Source: Prevotella sp. (GTDB taxonomy: Bacteria; Bacteroidota; Bacteroidia; Bacteroidales; Bacteroidaceae). From it: a stretch of 64,000 nucleotides of DNA. Made by a program: the position numbers and the translations under genes. Positions within the stretch are counted from its first letter, which is position 1. Each line of letters begins with the position of its first letter. Under the pieces are notes generated by a model. That model made no database searches. It was not told where the DNA came from and was given only the letters and a program-made list of their open reading frames with translations. The stretch is taken from the NCBI GenBank assembly GCA_016291085.1, contig JAEEVW010000010.1, positions 1 to 64,000 on the forward strand, given 5' to 3'. Positions 32,449-41,104 of the stretch are shown piece after piece.

Positions 32449-34713
32449 ATGAGTAAACATAAGAGTGGCAAGCGACTGACCAAGCAGCGTCTAGTAGAGA
32501 TGTTGCAGACGTTGTTTCAGCAGAATCCGAATGAGACATTTTCGTTGAAACAGATCTTCCGTGAGTTGAAACTTTCGACTCATCCTGCTAAGATGTTGGC
32601 AGTAGATGTGATGGACGAAATGGCGTGGGACGACTTCCTGACGAAGGCGTCGGACAACTCCTATAGGCTGAATCTGAAGACCCAGGTGCAGGAGGGAACG
32701 TTTATCCGCAAGGCCAATGGCAAGAACTCGTTCCAGCCCGATGATGGCAGCAAGAACATCTTCGTGTCGGAGCGTAACTCGCTGTTTGCCATGAATGGCG
32801 ACCGTGTGCGTGTGGCCATGATGGCACGCAGGGAGAAACACATGAAGGAGGCGATGGTAGTTGAAATCCTCTCGCATAAGCGCGACCAGGCAGTGGGTAA
32901 GCTGAAAGTAGAAAAGGACTATGCCTTCCTGGTGACCGAAGGAAACATTTTTGTTCATGATATCCTGATTCCCAAGAAGAAGTTGAAGGGAGGAAAGACG
33001 GGCGATAAGGCCGTCGTAAAGATTACCCAGTGGCCCTCGAAGGACTCGAAGAACATCGTGGGTGAGGTGATTGACGTCCTGGGTAAGGAGGGCGACAACA
33101 ATGTAGAGATGCATGCCATTCTGGCCCAATACGGACTGCCTTACTCTTATCCGAAACATGTGGAAGAGGCAGCGGAGAAAATCGATCCAGGCATTACGGA
33201 ACAGGAAATCAAGCGTCGCGAGGACTTCCGCGATGTATGGACTTGCACCATCGACCCCAAGGATGCCAAGGACTTTGACGATGCACTGAGTATCAGGCAA
33301 ATCGTAAATCGTAAATCATCAAATAGTAAATTATACGAGGTGGGTGTGCATATCGCTGATGTCAGCCATTACGTGAAGGAAGGCTCCATTATTGACAAGG
33401 AGGCCACGAAGCGTGCCACCAGTGTCTACTTGGTGGACCGTACCATCCCCATGTTGCCAGAGCGTTTGTGTAACTTCATCTGTTCGCTGCGTCCTGATGA
33501 AGAGAAACTCTGTTACAGTGTCATCTTCACGCTGGATGAAGAAGCTAACGTCAAGGACTTCCACATTGCCCATACCGTCATTAAGAGTAATAGAAGGTAT
33601 GCCTATGAGGAGGTGCAGGAAGTATTAGAGGCTAGTTATTCTAGTAAGACTAGTAGTACTAGAAAGGCTAGTGATACTAGTAGCGAAGTAGAGAATCTCT
33701 GCACGCTGGATAAGCTGGCCAAGAAACTGCGTGAGCGGCGCTTCAAGGGTGGTGCCGTGAAGTTCGATCGTGAGGAGCTGCACTTCGATATTGACGAGAA
33801 AGGCAAGCCCACACGTGCCTATTTCAAGAAGTCGAATGATGCTACCCAGCTCATCGAGGAGTTCATGCTGCTGGCCAACAAATACGTTGCAGAAAGCATC
33901 GGAACCCCCACCAAACCTCCCCGTGGGAAGGCTTCTTCCCCCTCGGGGGATAAGAGGGGGGTCAAGGCCAAGAAAACCTTCGTCTATCGTATTCACGACC
34001 AGCCCGACCCCACCAAGTTGGAGACCCTGCGTGAGTTTGTCGTCAAGTTCGGCTATAAGATGAAGACATCAGGTACCAAGGGCGCCATCTCGCGTTCGCT
34101 CAATGCGCTGATGGATGGCTGTCAGGGAAAGAAGGAGCAGAAACTCATCGAGACGGTGGCCCTGCGTGCGATGATGAAAGCCAAGTATTCGACCCATAAC
34201 ATCGGACACTATGGACTGGCCTTTGAATATTACACTCACTTCACATCGCCTATCCGTCGCTATCCTGACACGATGGTACATCGCTTGTTGACCAAATACC
34301 AGGATGGCGGACGTTCTGCCAATCAGGAGAAATACGAGGAGTTGTGCGAGCATTGTTCTGATATGGAACAGACAGCCCAGCAGGCAGAGCGCGACAGCAT
34401 CAAGTATAAGATGGTGGAGTTTATGGAAGACAAGATCGGCAACGAATACGACGCGCACATCTCTGGCATCCAGTCGTATGGCATCTACTGCGAAATCGAC
34501 GAGAACCACTGCGAAGGTATGGTGCCGATGCACGAGTTGGACGATGACTACTACGACTTCGACGAGCGCAACTACTGCCTTGTAGGTCGTCGCCATCGTA
34601 ATAAATACCAGTTGGGTGATCCCATTCGCATCAAGGTGGCTCGTGCCAATCTTGAGAAGCGCCAGTTGGACTTCGCATTGGCTGAAGAAGCACCCAAGAA
34701 AAAGAAAAAGTAA
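32449..34713 (+). CDS. rnr: Ribonuclease R with three in-frame repeat inserts
   Basis: 3'-5' exoribonuclease of 754 residues starting MSKHKSGKRL (ATG after the promoter; the longer frame runs into promoter DNA). Domain order: N-terminal helix-turn-helix and cold-shock domains, RNB domain with metal-binding cluster DPKDAKDFDDALS (about 268-280), C-terminal S1 domain (NEYDAHISGIQSYGIYCEI). It degrades structured RNA. Three stretches look foreign to the family: residues 284-296 (VNRKSSNSK; AT-rich repeat), 394-411 (9-bp CTAG array) and 485-506 (TKPPRGKASSPSGDKRG; palindromic element also found at 20581). Confidence 0.93.
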   Translation: MSKHKSGKRLTKQRLVEMLQTLFQQNPNETFSLKQIFRELKLSTHPAKMLAVDVMDEMAWDDFLTKASDNSYRLNLKTQVQEGTFIRKANGKNSFQPDDGSKNIFVSERNSLFAMNGDRVRVAMMARREKHMKEAMVVEILSHKRDQAVGKLKVEKDYAFLVTEGNIFVHDILIPKKKLKGGKTGDKAVVKITQWPSKDSKNIVGEVIDVLGKEGDNNVEMHAILAQYGLPYSYPKHVEEAAEKIDPGITEQEIKRREDFRDVWTCTIDPKDAKDFDDALSIRQIVNRKSSNSKLYEVGVHIADVSHYVKEGSIIDKEATKRATSVYLVDRTIPMLPERLCNFICSLRPDEEKLCYSVIFTLDEEANVKDFHIAHTVIKSNRRYAYEEVQEVLEASYSSKTSSTRKASDTSSEVENLCTLDKLAKKLRERRFKGGAVKFDREELHFDIDEKGKPTRAYFKKSNDATQLIEEFMLLANKYVAESIGTPTKPPRGKASSPSGDKRGVKAKKTFVYRIHDQPDPTKLETLREFVVKFGYKMKTSGTKGAISRSLNALMDGCQGKKEQKLIETVALRAMMKAKYSTHNIGHYGLAFEYYTHFTSPIRRYPDTMVHRLLTKYQDGGRSANQEKYEELCEHCSDMEQTAQQAERDSIKYKMVEFMEDKIGNEYDAHISGIQSYGIYCEIDENHCEGMVPMHELDDDYYDFDERNYCLVGRRHRNKYQLGDPIRIKVARANLEKRQLDFALAEEAPKKKKK
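33632..33680. repeat. 9-bp-period CTAG array inside rnr
   Basis: CTAG at 33632, 33641, 33650, 33659, 33668 and 33677, exactly 9 bp apart, in frame, encoding a Ser/Thr/Lys-rich segment (SYSSKTSSTRKASDTSS). Confidence 0.92.
33904..33969. repeat. Palindromic element inside rnr, homologous to the one at 20581-20650
   Basis: ACCAAACCTCCCCGTGGGAA, GGCTTC, then TCCCCCTCGGGGGATAAGAG and GGGG: the same order of words as in the intergenic copy. It is translated as TKPPRGKASSPSGDKRG. Confidence 0.85.
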
Positions 34714-34742
34714 AACAAAACTAAGCAGGTGTAAAAACCGAT

Positions 34743-35801
34743 ATGAAACGACAGAAGATTGTAACCTTCGGAGAGTTGCTGCTCCGATTCTCTAAGCCCA
34801 ACCAGCTGAGGCTGACGCAGGGCGATATGTTTACCAGCAAGTATGGTGGCAGCGAGGCCAATGTGGCTGTGTCGCTGGCAACCCTTGGCGAGGATGTCAC
34901 TTACATTACCCGTCTGCCTGACACGCCTGTGGGACATGCAGGTGCCCAGTGTATGGCACAATTGGGCGTCGACATCAGTCATGTGGTCTATGGCGGACAG
35001 CGTATAGGCACTTATTATTTCGAGCCAGCAGCTGGTATGCGTGCTGCCAAGGTGGTGTACGACAGAGCCAACTCTGCCTATTACGACTTGAAGCCTGGTA
35101 TGATTCCCTGGCGCGAGATACTGAAGGATGCTGACATCTTCCAGGTGTCGGGCATTACTGCCGCTATCTCGCAACAGGCTGCTGATGCCACCTTCGAGGC
35201 CCTCGACATCGCAGAGGAGCTGGGACTCACCATCTCGTTCGACATCAACTACCGCAAAAACCTGTGGAAGTACGGTGCCGATCCTCGTCAGACGCTGCAA
35301 CGCATGCTTTCGCGCTGTGACATGATGTTTGGCGACGCCATCGAGTTTGAGTGGATTTCCGAACACAAGCAACCCCCGTTTACGGCTACCGACTCGAACT
35401 TCGAGATGCAGATGGACGAGTACGGCGAATGGTTCGATGAGTTGCATGCACAATATCCACGTTGCCGTCATTGGCTCATGGGCATGCGTAATATGGTGGC
35501 TTCGAACCATCATACGCTGACAGCCCTGTTGTGGACAGAAGGGAAACTGCTGAAGGCTCCCATCATGGATATTACCGACGTGGTAGACCCTGTGGGTGTG
35601 GGCGATGCCTTTATGGGTGCCTTCCTGCATGCCATCAAAGAGTTCCCAGGTGATCGCCAGCGACAGTTGGAGTATTCATTGGCTGCTGCTGCTTTGAAGA
35701 ATACCATTCCTGGCGACTTCAACCTCTCGACGGACGATGAAATCAAGAGTGTTATAGATCATCGCTTTAATGCAAACACATTGTATAAAACCATAGAATA
35801 A
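34743..35801 (+). CDS. PfkB-family sugar kinase, 2-keto-3-deoxygluconate-kinase-like
   Basis: 352 residues. PfkB signatures: [11 protein letters not shown] at the start, [18 protein letters not shown], and the ATP/anion-hole motif [16 protein letters not shown] (second signature DTxGAGD). The segment [14 protein letters not shown] is typical of KdgK-type kinases that phosphorylate 2-keto-3-deoxy-D-gluconate from uronate catabolism. There is no adjacent KDPG aldolase, so the assignment is by sequence only. It lies 29 bases after rnr and 7 before the SIMPL gene. Confidence 0.82.
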   Translation: MKRQKIVTFGELLLRFSKPNQLRLTQGDMFTSKYGGSEANVAVSLATLGEDVTYITRLPDTPVGHAGAQCMAQLGVDISHVVYGGQRIGTYYFEPAAGMRAAKVVYDRANSAYYDLKPGMIPWREILKDADIFQVSGITAAISQQAADATFEALDIAEELGLTISFDINYRKNLWKYGADPRQTLQRMLSRCDMMFGDAIEFEWISEHKQPPFTATDSNFEMQMDEYGEWFDELHAQYPRCRHWLMGMRNMVASNHHTLTALLWTEGKLLKAPIMDITDVVDPVGVGDAFMGAFLHAIKEFPGDRQRQLEYSLAAAALKNTIPGDFNLSTDDEIKSVIDHRFNANTLYKTIE

Positions 35802-35808
35802 AACCGTT

Positions 35809-36498
35809 ATGAAGAAAGAAATCATTGGCTATGCCCTCATTGCATTGGGCATTGTGTGCCTTGGATGGTTCATCAAGGCTGGCATTGACAACTTTACAGA
35901 GAAGGACCGCAAGGTGACTGTGAAGGGATTGGCTGAGCGCGAGGTTCCTGCCGATAAGGTGACGTGGAGCATTGGTACGAAGGTGACGGGCAACGACCTG
36001 CCGCAACTCTATGAGAGCATCAATTATCAGACACAGAAAATCAAGAACTTCCTCTTGAAGTATGGCCTGCCTGAAAAGGAGATTACTGTGAATCCGCCTT
36101 CGATTACTGACTTGGAGGCTCGCGAGTGGAGTGACAATCGTCGTGACTTCCGCTATATCGTGAATACTACCATCACAGTAGCTACCAACAAGGTGGAGGA
36201 GGTGAACAAAGCCATCTCGAAGCAGGCGGAACTGTTGAAGCAGGGTGTAGCGCTGGGTGAGAGCTATCCACAATACGAGTATGCTTCGTTCCAGCAGATG
36301 AAGCCAGAGATGATGGCTGAGGCTATCAAGAATGCCCAGAAGACGGCTGACCAGTTTGCAGAAGCCAGTAATTCCACTTTGGGCAAGATTCTGACAGCAG
36401 ACCAAGGGCAGTTCTCTATCGACAACCGTGACGAGAACACGCCGTATATCAAGAAGTTACGCGTGGTAACGACTGTTACCTATTCGCTGAAGAACTAA
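35809..36498 (+). CDS. SIMPL (DUF541) domain membrane-anchored protein
   Basis: 229 residues. An N-terminal membrane anchor ([19 protein letters not shown]) is followed by a SIMPL/DUF541 domain beginning [20 protein letters not shown]. The family is periplasmic, of unclear function, and linked to oxidative-stress tolerance in other bacteria. The stop is 4 bases from the stop of the convergent kinase gene. Confidence 0.88.
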   Translation: MKKEIIGYALIALGIVCLGWFIKAGIDNFTEKDRKVTVKGLAEREVPADKVTWSIGTKVTGNDLPQLYESINYQTQKIKNFLLKYGLPEKEITVNPPSITDLEAREWSDNRRDFRYIVNTTITVATNKVEEVNKAISKQAELLKQGVALGESYPQYEYASFQQMKPEMMAEAIKNAQKTADQFAEASNSTLGKILTADQGQFSIDNRDENTPYIKKLRVVTTVTYSLKN

Positions 36499-36502
36499 AG
36501 AG

Positions 36503-37669
36503 TTACCTGATTGCGGAAGCAGTAAAGAGGTTTCCCCAAGGATAACTGCCAGGTTTGAGCGTCACTAATGTACCGTTAGTGGCGCTCATTTGTACTATGC
36601 CAGGAGCTATCTGAGCAATAATCTTAAATTGCGTCCAACCAAGGGCTTGTAACGTGGCCCAAGCTGTTGCGCCACCTTCGATGATAAGGTGAAGACCCTC
36701 CCACTGCCCCTCCCTGTTGAGGGCGGGGAGGAATTGCTCAAGAACAAGTGCTTTCGCTTTCTGGGCCATCATGCTACGCAGATGGATAGCAGCCTCCTTG
36801 CCTGTACGATGGGTATAAGGCATCGTAAGGATGAGGCTGTGTGCCTGTGCGTATTCGCTGGTGTCCCAAAGGCTCAGGTCTTTATTGCCGTCATACACCT
36901 CGCGAGGCATAGGGGCAATGGGGATGCCTAAGTCCAAAGGCCTGCTTTGGGTTGAACCACAGAGGATGAGTGTGGAATCGTGTGAATCATGGGGACTGAC
37001 TCCAAGATTCGCCAAACGAAGTGACGAATCAGAGGGTCTGTCCCCGTGATTTGCATTCAGCAACGCTGAAAACAGATCCGCAGCCCCTGCAAACAACGTA
37101 TTGCCGTCGTTATATTTCGCAATGACTTTACGAACGTCCTCTTCGCTTTCTGCATCGGGCATGATGATACCTTTGCCCTCTGCATCAGGGAAACGCTCCC
37201 TAAGGACAGAAGTCTTGGCAGGGAACTCGGGGTCAAACGAAAAGTCCGTCTCGTGGATTGGGTTCCCGTTAATATAATACGCTCCATCCTTGATGATGCG
37301 CCCTTTCGAGGGGTTGGCTGGCAGATAAACGGCACGACGATAGCCCGTTGCTTCCATGAGTGCTGTTAACTCTGCCACCACATGACCACGAAGGGCGGAA
37401 TCTGTCTTCTTGAAAAGTACACATGGGAGTGCCCCCGTTAATCGGGGGAACGGCCTCGCGCCAAGGGGGAATTTTGCTATGCGTTGGGTTTCAGCTATGG
37501 CTTCGCCCTCTGTCATCGAGCGGGTGTCGGTGGCAATGACGGTGGTTTGTGCTGCGACATTGTCGCAGCATACAGAACTGCCACAAACCAAACTCACCTG
37601 GTGGCCTTTCGAGAAAGCGATGCCCGCTATCTCCGCAGCCCCTGTAATGTCATCTGCAATGACAATCAT
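36503..37669 (-). CDS. Four-carbon acid sugar kinase (DUF1537 family) carrying several repeat inserts
   Basis: 388 residues. The N-terminus MIVIADDITGAAEIAGIAFSKG is the ATP-dependent four-carbon acid sugar kinase motif; LFKKTDSALRGHV and IIEGGATAWATLQALGW are also typical. It should phosphorylate D-threonate or D-erythronate for the PdxA2-like dehydrogenase encoded upstream. At least four segments appear to be in-frame palindromic inserts: residues about 34-40 (37550-37570), 65-82 (37425-37475), 209-226 (36991-37045) and 310-325 (36697-36740). They fall between conserved blocks, so the enzyme may remain active. Confidence 0.85.
   Translation of the reverse strand: MIVIADDITGAAEIAGIAFSKGHQVSLVCGSSVCCDNVAAQTTVIATDTRSMTEGEAIAETQRIAKFPLGARPFPRLTGALPCVLFKKTDSALRGHVVAELTALMEATGYRRAVYLPANPSKGRIIKDGAYYINGNPIHETDFSFDPEFPAKTSVLRERFPDAEGKGIIMPDAESEEDVRKVIAKYNDGNTLFAGAADLFSALLNANHGDRPSDSSLRLANLGVSPHDSHDSTLILCGSTQSRPLDLGIPIAPMPREVYDGNKDLSLWDTSEYAQAHSLILTMPYTHRTGKEAAIHLRSMMAQKAKALVLEQFLPALNREGQWEGLHLIIEGGATAWATLQALGWTQFKIIAQIAPGIVQMSATNGTLVTLKPGSYPWGNLFTASAIR
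36697..36740. repeat. C/G-rich palindromic insert in the kinase gene
   Basis: CCCCTCCCT, a 3-base loop, then GAGGGCGGGG, with further CCTCCC / GGGGAGG complementarity. Encodes FLPALNREGQWE on the minus strand, between KALVLEQ and LHLIIEGG. Confidence 0.7.
36991..37045. repeat. REP-like double hairpin inside the kinase gene
   Basis: Outer arms GGGGACTGACTCC (36991-37003) and GGGTCTGTCCCC (37034-37045), inner stem GATTCGCC / GACGAATC (37006-37013 / 37023-37030). It resembles REP palindromes of the GGGGACAGACC type and is translated as part of GDRPSDSSLRLANLGVSP. Confidence 0.7.
37425..37475. repeat. C/G-rich palindromic insert near the kinase N-terminus
   Basis: CCCCCGTTAATCGGGGG (37437-37453 approx.) followed by a CGCGCCAAGGGGG block; encodes FPLGARPFPRLTGALP between AETQRIAK and CVLFKKTD. 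Confidence 0.7.
37550..37570. repeat. In-frame micro-palindrome (TTGCGA class) in the kinase gene
   Basis: TGCTGCGAC, 3-base loop, GTCGCAGCA: perfect 9-bp stem. Related to 13614-13636 and 56130-56150. Confidence 0.7.
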
Positions 37670-37688
37670 GCCTTGCTTTTTTACCTTT

Positions 37689-38732
37689 TTACCCTTTTAC
37701 CTTTTTACTTTTCCTGTAGATCGCCATCCTCGTGGCATAATCTATTGATAGCGTCATTGCCGAGTCGTTGGCGATGCCCTTGCCTGCTACGTCGAAGGCT
37801 GTTCCGTGGTCAACGGAAACACGAATGATGGGCAGTCCAAGAGTGATGTTGACTCCACTGGCAGACTCCATCTTGCCCGTCTCCTTATTCCAATTGAAGG
37901 CGCAGACCTTCAAGGGGATATGGCCCTGATCGTGATACATGGCCACACAGCCATCGAACTGTCCGCACTTGGCTTTGGCGAAGATGCTGTCAGGTGGTAC
38001 GGGCCCATCTACATCGAAGCCGCGTTGGCGAAGTTCCTCAATGGCAGGGATAATCTCCTGAGCCTCCTCCCAGCCAAACATGCCGTTTTCGCTGGAGTGG
38101 GGATTCAGTCCAGCCACACCGATATGGGGTTTTTCTATTCCAAACTGTCGACAAGCGTCGTCGATAAGTTCTACACACTCAATGACGCGGGCTTTCTTCA
38201 CCAAGTCGCAAGCCTTTCTCAAGGGCACGTGCGTCGACACATGGATGACGCGGATGTTCTCGTCAGCCAGCATCATAGCATACTTCTTCGTATTCGTAAA
38301 AGTGGCGTATATCTCCGTATGTCCGTCGTAGTGGTGGCCAGCCAGATTCAGCGCCTCCTTATTCAGAGGGGCAGTCACGGTACCGTCCACCTCGTCAGCC
38401 ATCGCCAGTTCGATAGCCTTTTTGATATATTGGAAGGCGGCATTGCCACATTGGGGTTGTACCTTTCCGAACTCGAAAGTCGAGAGGTCTACACATTGCA
38501 GATCTAAGACGTCGATAGTGCCGTACTCAAACTTGGCTTCCTTGACGCTGCTGATAGCATGTATTTGCAGATCGAAGCCAAGCAATTTTACAGCTTCCTG
38601 CATGATGGCAGCATCGCCTGTTACCAGCGGGCGGCACTTCTCGTAAGTCTCTTTTCTGTTCAGGGCGCGAACGGTAATCTCAGGACCAATGCCTGCGGGG
38701 TCGCCCATTGTGATGGCTAATATTGGCTTCAT
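37689..38732 (-). CDS. PdxA-type 4-phospho-D-threonate/D-erythronate dehydrogenase (PdxA2-like)
   Basis: 347 residues of the PdxA fold: ITMGDPAGIGPEITVRAL at the start, metal-binding His in VIHVSTHVPLRKA, LNPHSSENGMFGWEE and MYHDQGHIPLK. It oxidises and decarboxylates a 4-phospho four-carbon acid, or 4-phosphohydroxy-L-threonine in B6 synthesis. Adjacency to the four-carbon acid sugar kinase favours the PdxA2 catabolic role. The C-terminus KSKKVKG is encoded by an AAAAAGGTAAAA-type repeat that continues to the next gene's ribosome-binding site. It starts 1 base after the alcohol dehydrogenase stop. Confidence 0.88.
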   Translation of the reverse strand: MKPILAITMGDPAGIGPEITVRALNRKETYEKCRPLVTGDAAIMQEAVKLLGFDLQIHAISSVKEAKFEYGTIDVLDLQCVDLSTFEFGKVQPQCGNAAFQYIKKAIELAMADEVDGTVTAPLNKEALNLAGHHYDGHTEIYATFTNTKKYAMMLADENIRVIHVSTHVPLRKACDLVKKARVIECVELIDDACRQFGIEKPHIGVAGLNPHSSENGMFGWEEAQEIIPAIEELRQRGFDVDGPVPPDSIFAKAKCGQFDGCVAMYHDQGHIPLKVCAFNWNKETGKMESASGVNITLGLPIIRVSVDHGTAFDVAGKGIANDSAMTLSIDYATRMAIYRKSKKVKG

Positions 38733-38733
38733 A

Positions 38734-39879
38734 TTAATATAATGAATTATAAATTGCTTTAGCGTCTTGTTCTGTCACTTCGCGAGGGTTGTTCTTCAGC
38801 AGGCGCTGTACCTGCATAGCGGCTTTGGCCATACCATCGACGGCTGTCTGGGGAATCCCCAGTGCTGTCAACTTATCAGGAATACCAACAGCAGCAGCCA
38901 ACTGATAAATGAAGTCGACGCCACGTTGTGCAGTCTCTTCGTCGTTCTTGCCTGGCTCGCATCCTAAGGCTATGGCTACCTCAGCATGACGCTTGATGTT
39001 GGCAGGCATATTGAACTTCATGACGCTGGGCAGCAAGATGGCATTCGACAATCCATGGGGAATATGGAACTCGCCTCCCAGCGGATAGCTCAATGCATGG
39101 ACGGCAGCCGTATTCACAGGTCCCAAGCAGAGTCCGCCATAGAGCGAACCAAAGGCCAATGCTTCGCGAGCCTCCTGGTCTTGTCCGTTATTGACTGCCT
39201 TCTCCAGATTGGCTGCAATTAGCTGGATACCTTTCAGTGCATAGATGTCTACTGACGGGTGGGCAAACTTATTGGTATAGGCCTCAATACAGTGTGTCAA
39301 GGCATCCATACCTGTATCAGCAGTCACCTTAGCGGGTACTGTCCAGGTCAGTTTTGGGTCAACATAAGCTGCATCAGCAATGAGGAATGGCGACACAATG
39401 CCCTTCTTCAAGTGGTCGCGCTCGTCTAACAGGATAGCGTTAGGCGACACCTCGCTGCCCGTTCCTGCTGTTGTGGGCAGACAGGCAAACCACAGACCCT
39501 TCTTCTGAATGAAGCCTGTACCAAAGCAATCTTCTACTTGTTGGTCGCTATTGATAAAGGCAGCGACGAGTTTCGTAACGTCGAGCACTGAGCCTCCACC
39601 AATACCCACGACGCTGTCCGCCTTGAACTCGCGAGCTACCTCAAGGATGGCCTTGAAATCGTTGACAGTAGGTTCAGCCAGGATGTTTTGAAATATTTCG
39701 ATGCTGATGCCGGCCTTGCGAAGTTCCTCTAACGGTTCTTCAATCAAAGGACGGATGGGAGGAGCCGTCAGCACAAACAAGCGCTGCAGGCCCAGTTTCT
39801 GATAGTCTTCTACAAATGTCTCGATGCAGCCCGTGCCAAACACGATTTTCTGTGGCTGCAAAAGTGTAATTGCTTTCAT
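38734..39879 (-). CDS. Iron-containing alcohol dehydrogenase
   Basis: 381 residues. Group III Fe-ADH signatures: NAD-binding GIGGGSVLDVTK, TAGTGSEVSPNAILLD, and metal-binding region AVHALSYPLGGEFHIPHGLSNAILLP. Likely interconverts an aldehyde and alcohol in the cytoplasm, similar to FucO or 1,3-propanediol dehydrogenase; the exact substrate is unknown. It is first of three minus-strand genes with the PdxA2-like dehydrogenase and four-carbon acid kinase, so a hydroxyacid or aldehyde linked to that pathway is plausible. Confidence 0.9.
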   Translation of the reverse strand: MKAITLLQPQKIVFGTGCIETFVEDYQKLGLQRLFVLTAPPIRPLIEEPLEELRKAGISIEIFQNILAEPTVNDFKAILEVAREFKADSVVGIGGGSVLDVTKLVAAFINSDQQVEDCFGTGFIQKKGLWFACLPTTAGTGSEVSPNAILLDERDHLKKGIVSPFLIADAAYVDPKLTWTVPAKVTADTGMDALTHCIEAYTNKFAHPSVDIYALKGIQLIAANLEKAVNNGQDQEAREALAFGSLYGGLCLGPVNTAAVHALSYPLGGEFHIPHGLSNAILLPSVMKFNMPANIKRHAEVAIALGCEPGKNDEETAQRGVDFIYQLAAAVGIPDKLTALGIPQTAVDGMAKAAMQVQRLLKNNPREVTEQDAKAIYNSLY

Positions 39880-39896
39880 AACGTTTGCCTTCTGTT

Positions 39897-39920
39897 GTCT
39901 ATATACTATATATTATAGAC
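39897..39920 (-). promoter_or_regulatory. Operator-like inverted repeat upstream of the iron alcohol dehydrogenase
   Basis: GTCTATA, 10 A/T-rich bases, TATAGAC, located 18-41 bases upstream of the start codon. The size and position suit a regulator dimer. Confidence 0.35.
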
Positions 39921-40020
39921 GGACATCCTTTTGTTTTGTCATCCTTGCCTAATTACATTTCGGAAAATGCGGAAAAGCAAATTTCGTTTCCAAATATTTG
40001 CACGATTGAATAATAATTCG

Positions 40021-40028
40021 TATCTTTG
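40021..40028 (+). promoter_or_regulatory. Promoter for the small exported-protein cluster
   Basis: -7 box TATCTTTG with TTTG at 39997-40000 (20-base spacing). Confidence 0.7.
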
Positions 40029-40070
40029 CCCCCAAATCGGATAAAATTACTACTTTAAATAGATTGAATT

Positions 40071-40583
40071 ATGAAAAGATTGATTTATGTTTTGTTCTTG
40101 ATGGTCAGCCTTCAGTGTGCTGCTCAAGACGAGGTCGTTTTCCACAATGGTAACATTGCGAAAGGCAAGGTGAGTGAGGTGACAGAAATTAGCATTAAGT
40201 TTTGTTACGAGGGTGAGGATGCCATGAACATTATTGGCCGTGCTGCTATTGCTGAGATACGTTTCGCTAGTGGACGCGTTCAGCAGATGTCACAGAAAAT
40301 CTTCATCGAGTCAGAGAAAGACTGGGAGAAGGTGCGCATCGTCAACGACAAGAACGAGGTGCTGGGACTGAAGTCGCTCGGACAGGTGGAAAAGCACTCT
40401 ACGGGTACTTGGTCGTTCTCTACTACGGCAGGTCATTTCAGCGAGAAGACGATGAAGAAGATTCGCAAGGAGGCAGCAGCCCGTGGCGGATGTATCGTAC
40501 TTCTGTTGAGTCAGCAGAGCCAGTCTGGCGGATTCTTCCAGGACGGTCACGCTTCTATGACAGGCGAAATCTATACCTATTAA
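40071..40583 (+). CDS. Exported protein of unknown function
   Basis: 170 residues with a signal peptide (MKRLIYVLFLMVSLQCAAQ). The mature part starts as a beta-rich segment (DEVVFHNGNIAKGKVSEVTE) and then a region with a Gly/Ser-rich hydrophobic stretch (RGGCIVLLLSQQSQSGGFF). Not recognised. It starts a run of six closely spaced plus-strand genes. Confidence 0.65.
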   Translation: MKRLIYVLFLMVSLQCAAQDEVVFHNGNIAKGKVSEVTEISIKFCYEGEDAMNIIGRAAIAEIRFASGRVQQMSQKIFIESEKDWEKVRIVNDKNEVLGLKSLGQVEKHSTGTWSFSTTAGHFSEKTMKKIRKEAAARGGCIVLLLSQQSQSGGFFQDGHASMTGEIYTY

Positions 40584-40595
40584 TATAATAAGGAT

Positions 40596-41078
40596 ATGAA
40601 AAAGATAGCATTCATTCTGATAGCTTTGGTGGCAAGTGTCTTCCAGACAAACGCCCAGGACAAGAAGTTACTTGTTGCAGGTACCGATGTCCCTGTTGTG
40701 GCAGTAACAAGCATTAATGCCAATGAACTGAAAGAGGGTCAGATGATAGAGCTGGCTACTGCTGATGATGTGAAATTAGAATCGGGCGAGATAGCTATCC
40801 CCAAAGGTTCGCAGGTGTCAGCACGTGTGCGCACCTCGCTGAAACAGCGTTTTCTGGTCAACGAGAAAAAGCGTATCGTCATTGACATTAAAGAGTTGAA
40901 ACTGCCTAACGGCAAGAAAGTGGCTCTCGGTAATGGCGTTGTCAATTTCACTGTCAGTAAGAATATTGGCGACATGGTGGGAGCACCGCTTAAGATCGTC
41001 TCGTCAAAGAAATATCTGATTCCTACTGATTATGTAATGCACGCCAAGGTGGAAGTGTCACAGGACATCAGTAAATAA
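40596..41078 (+). CDS. Exported protein of unknown function
   Basis: 160 residues with a signal peptide (MKKIAFILIALVASVFQTNAQ). The mature part is a compact beta-rich domain (GTDVPVVAVTSINANELKEG, AIPKGSQVSARVRTSLKQRF); the pattern of a basic loop between strands recalls conjugal-transfer or TrbI-like SH3 folds that keep export or envelope factors soluble, but this is weak. It is 12 bases after the preceding gene. Confidence 0.6.
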   Translation: MKKIAFILIALVASVFQTNAQDKKLLVAGTDVPVVAVTSINANELKEGQMIELATADDVKLESGEIAIPKGSQVSARVRTSLKQRFLVNEKKRIVIDIKELKLPNGKKVALGNGVVNFTVSKNIGDMVGAPLKIVSSKKYLIPTDYVMHAKVEVSQDISK

Positions 41079-41104
41079 GTATTAATCACGGGGTTTGAAA
41101 CTTG

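Noticed and set aside
3758..33680. CTAG arrays as restriction-avoidance or sequencing-vector artefacts
   Set aside because: They are in frame, at different places, with different flanking bases in each unit, and no cloning-vector sequence is seen.
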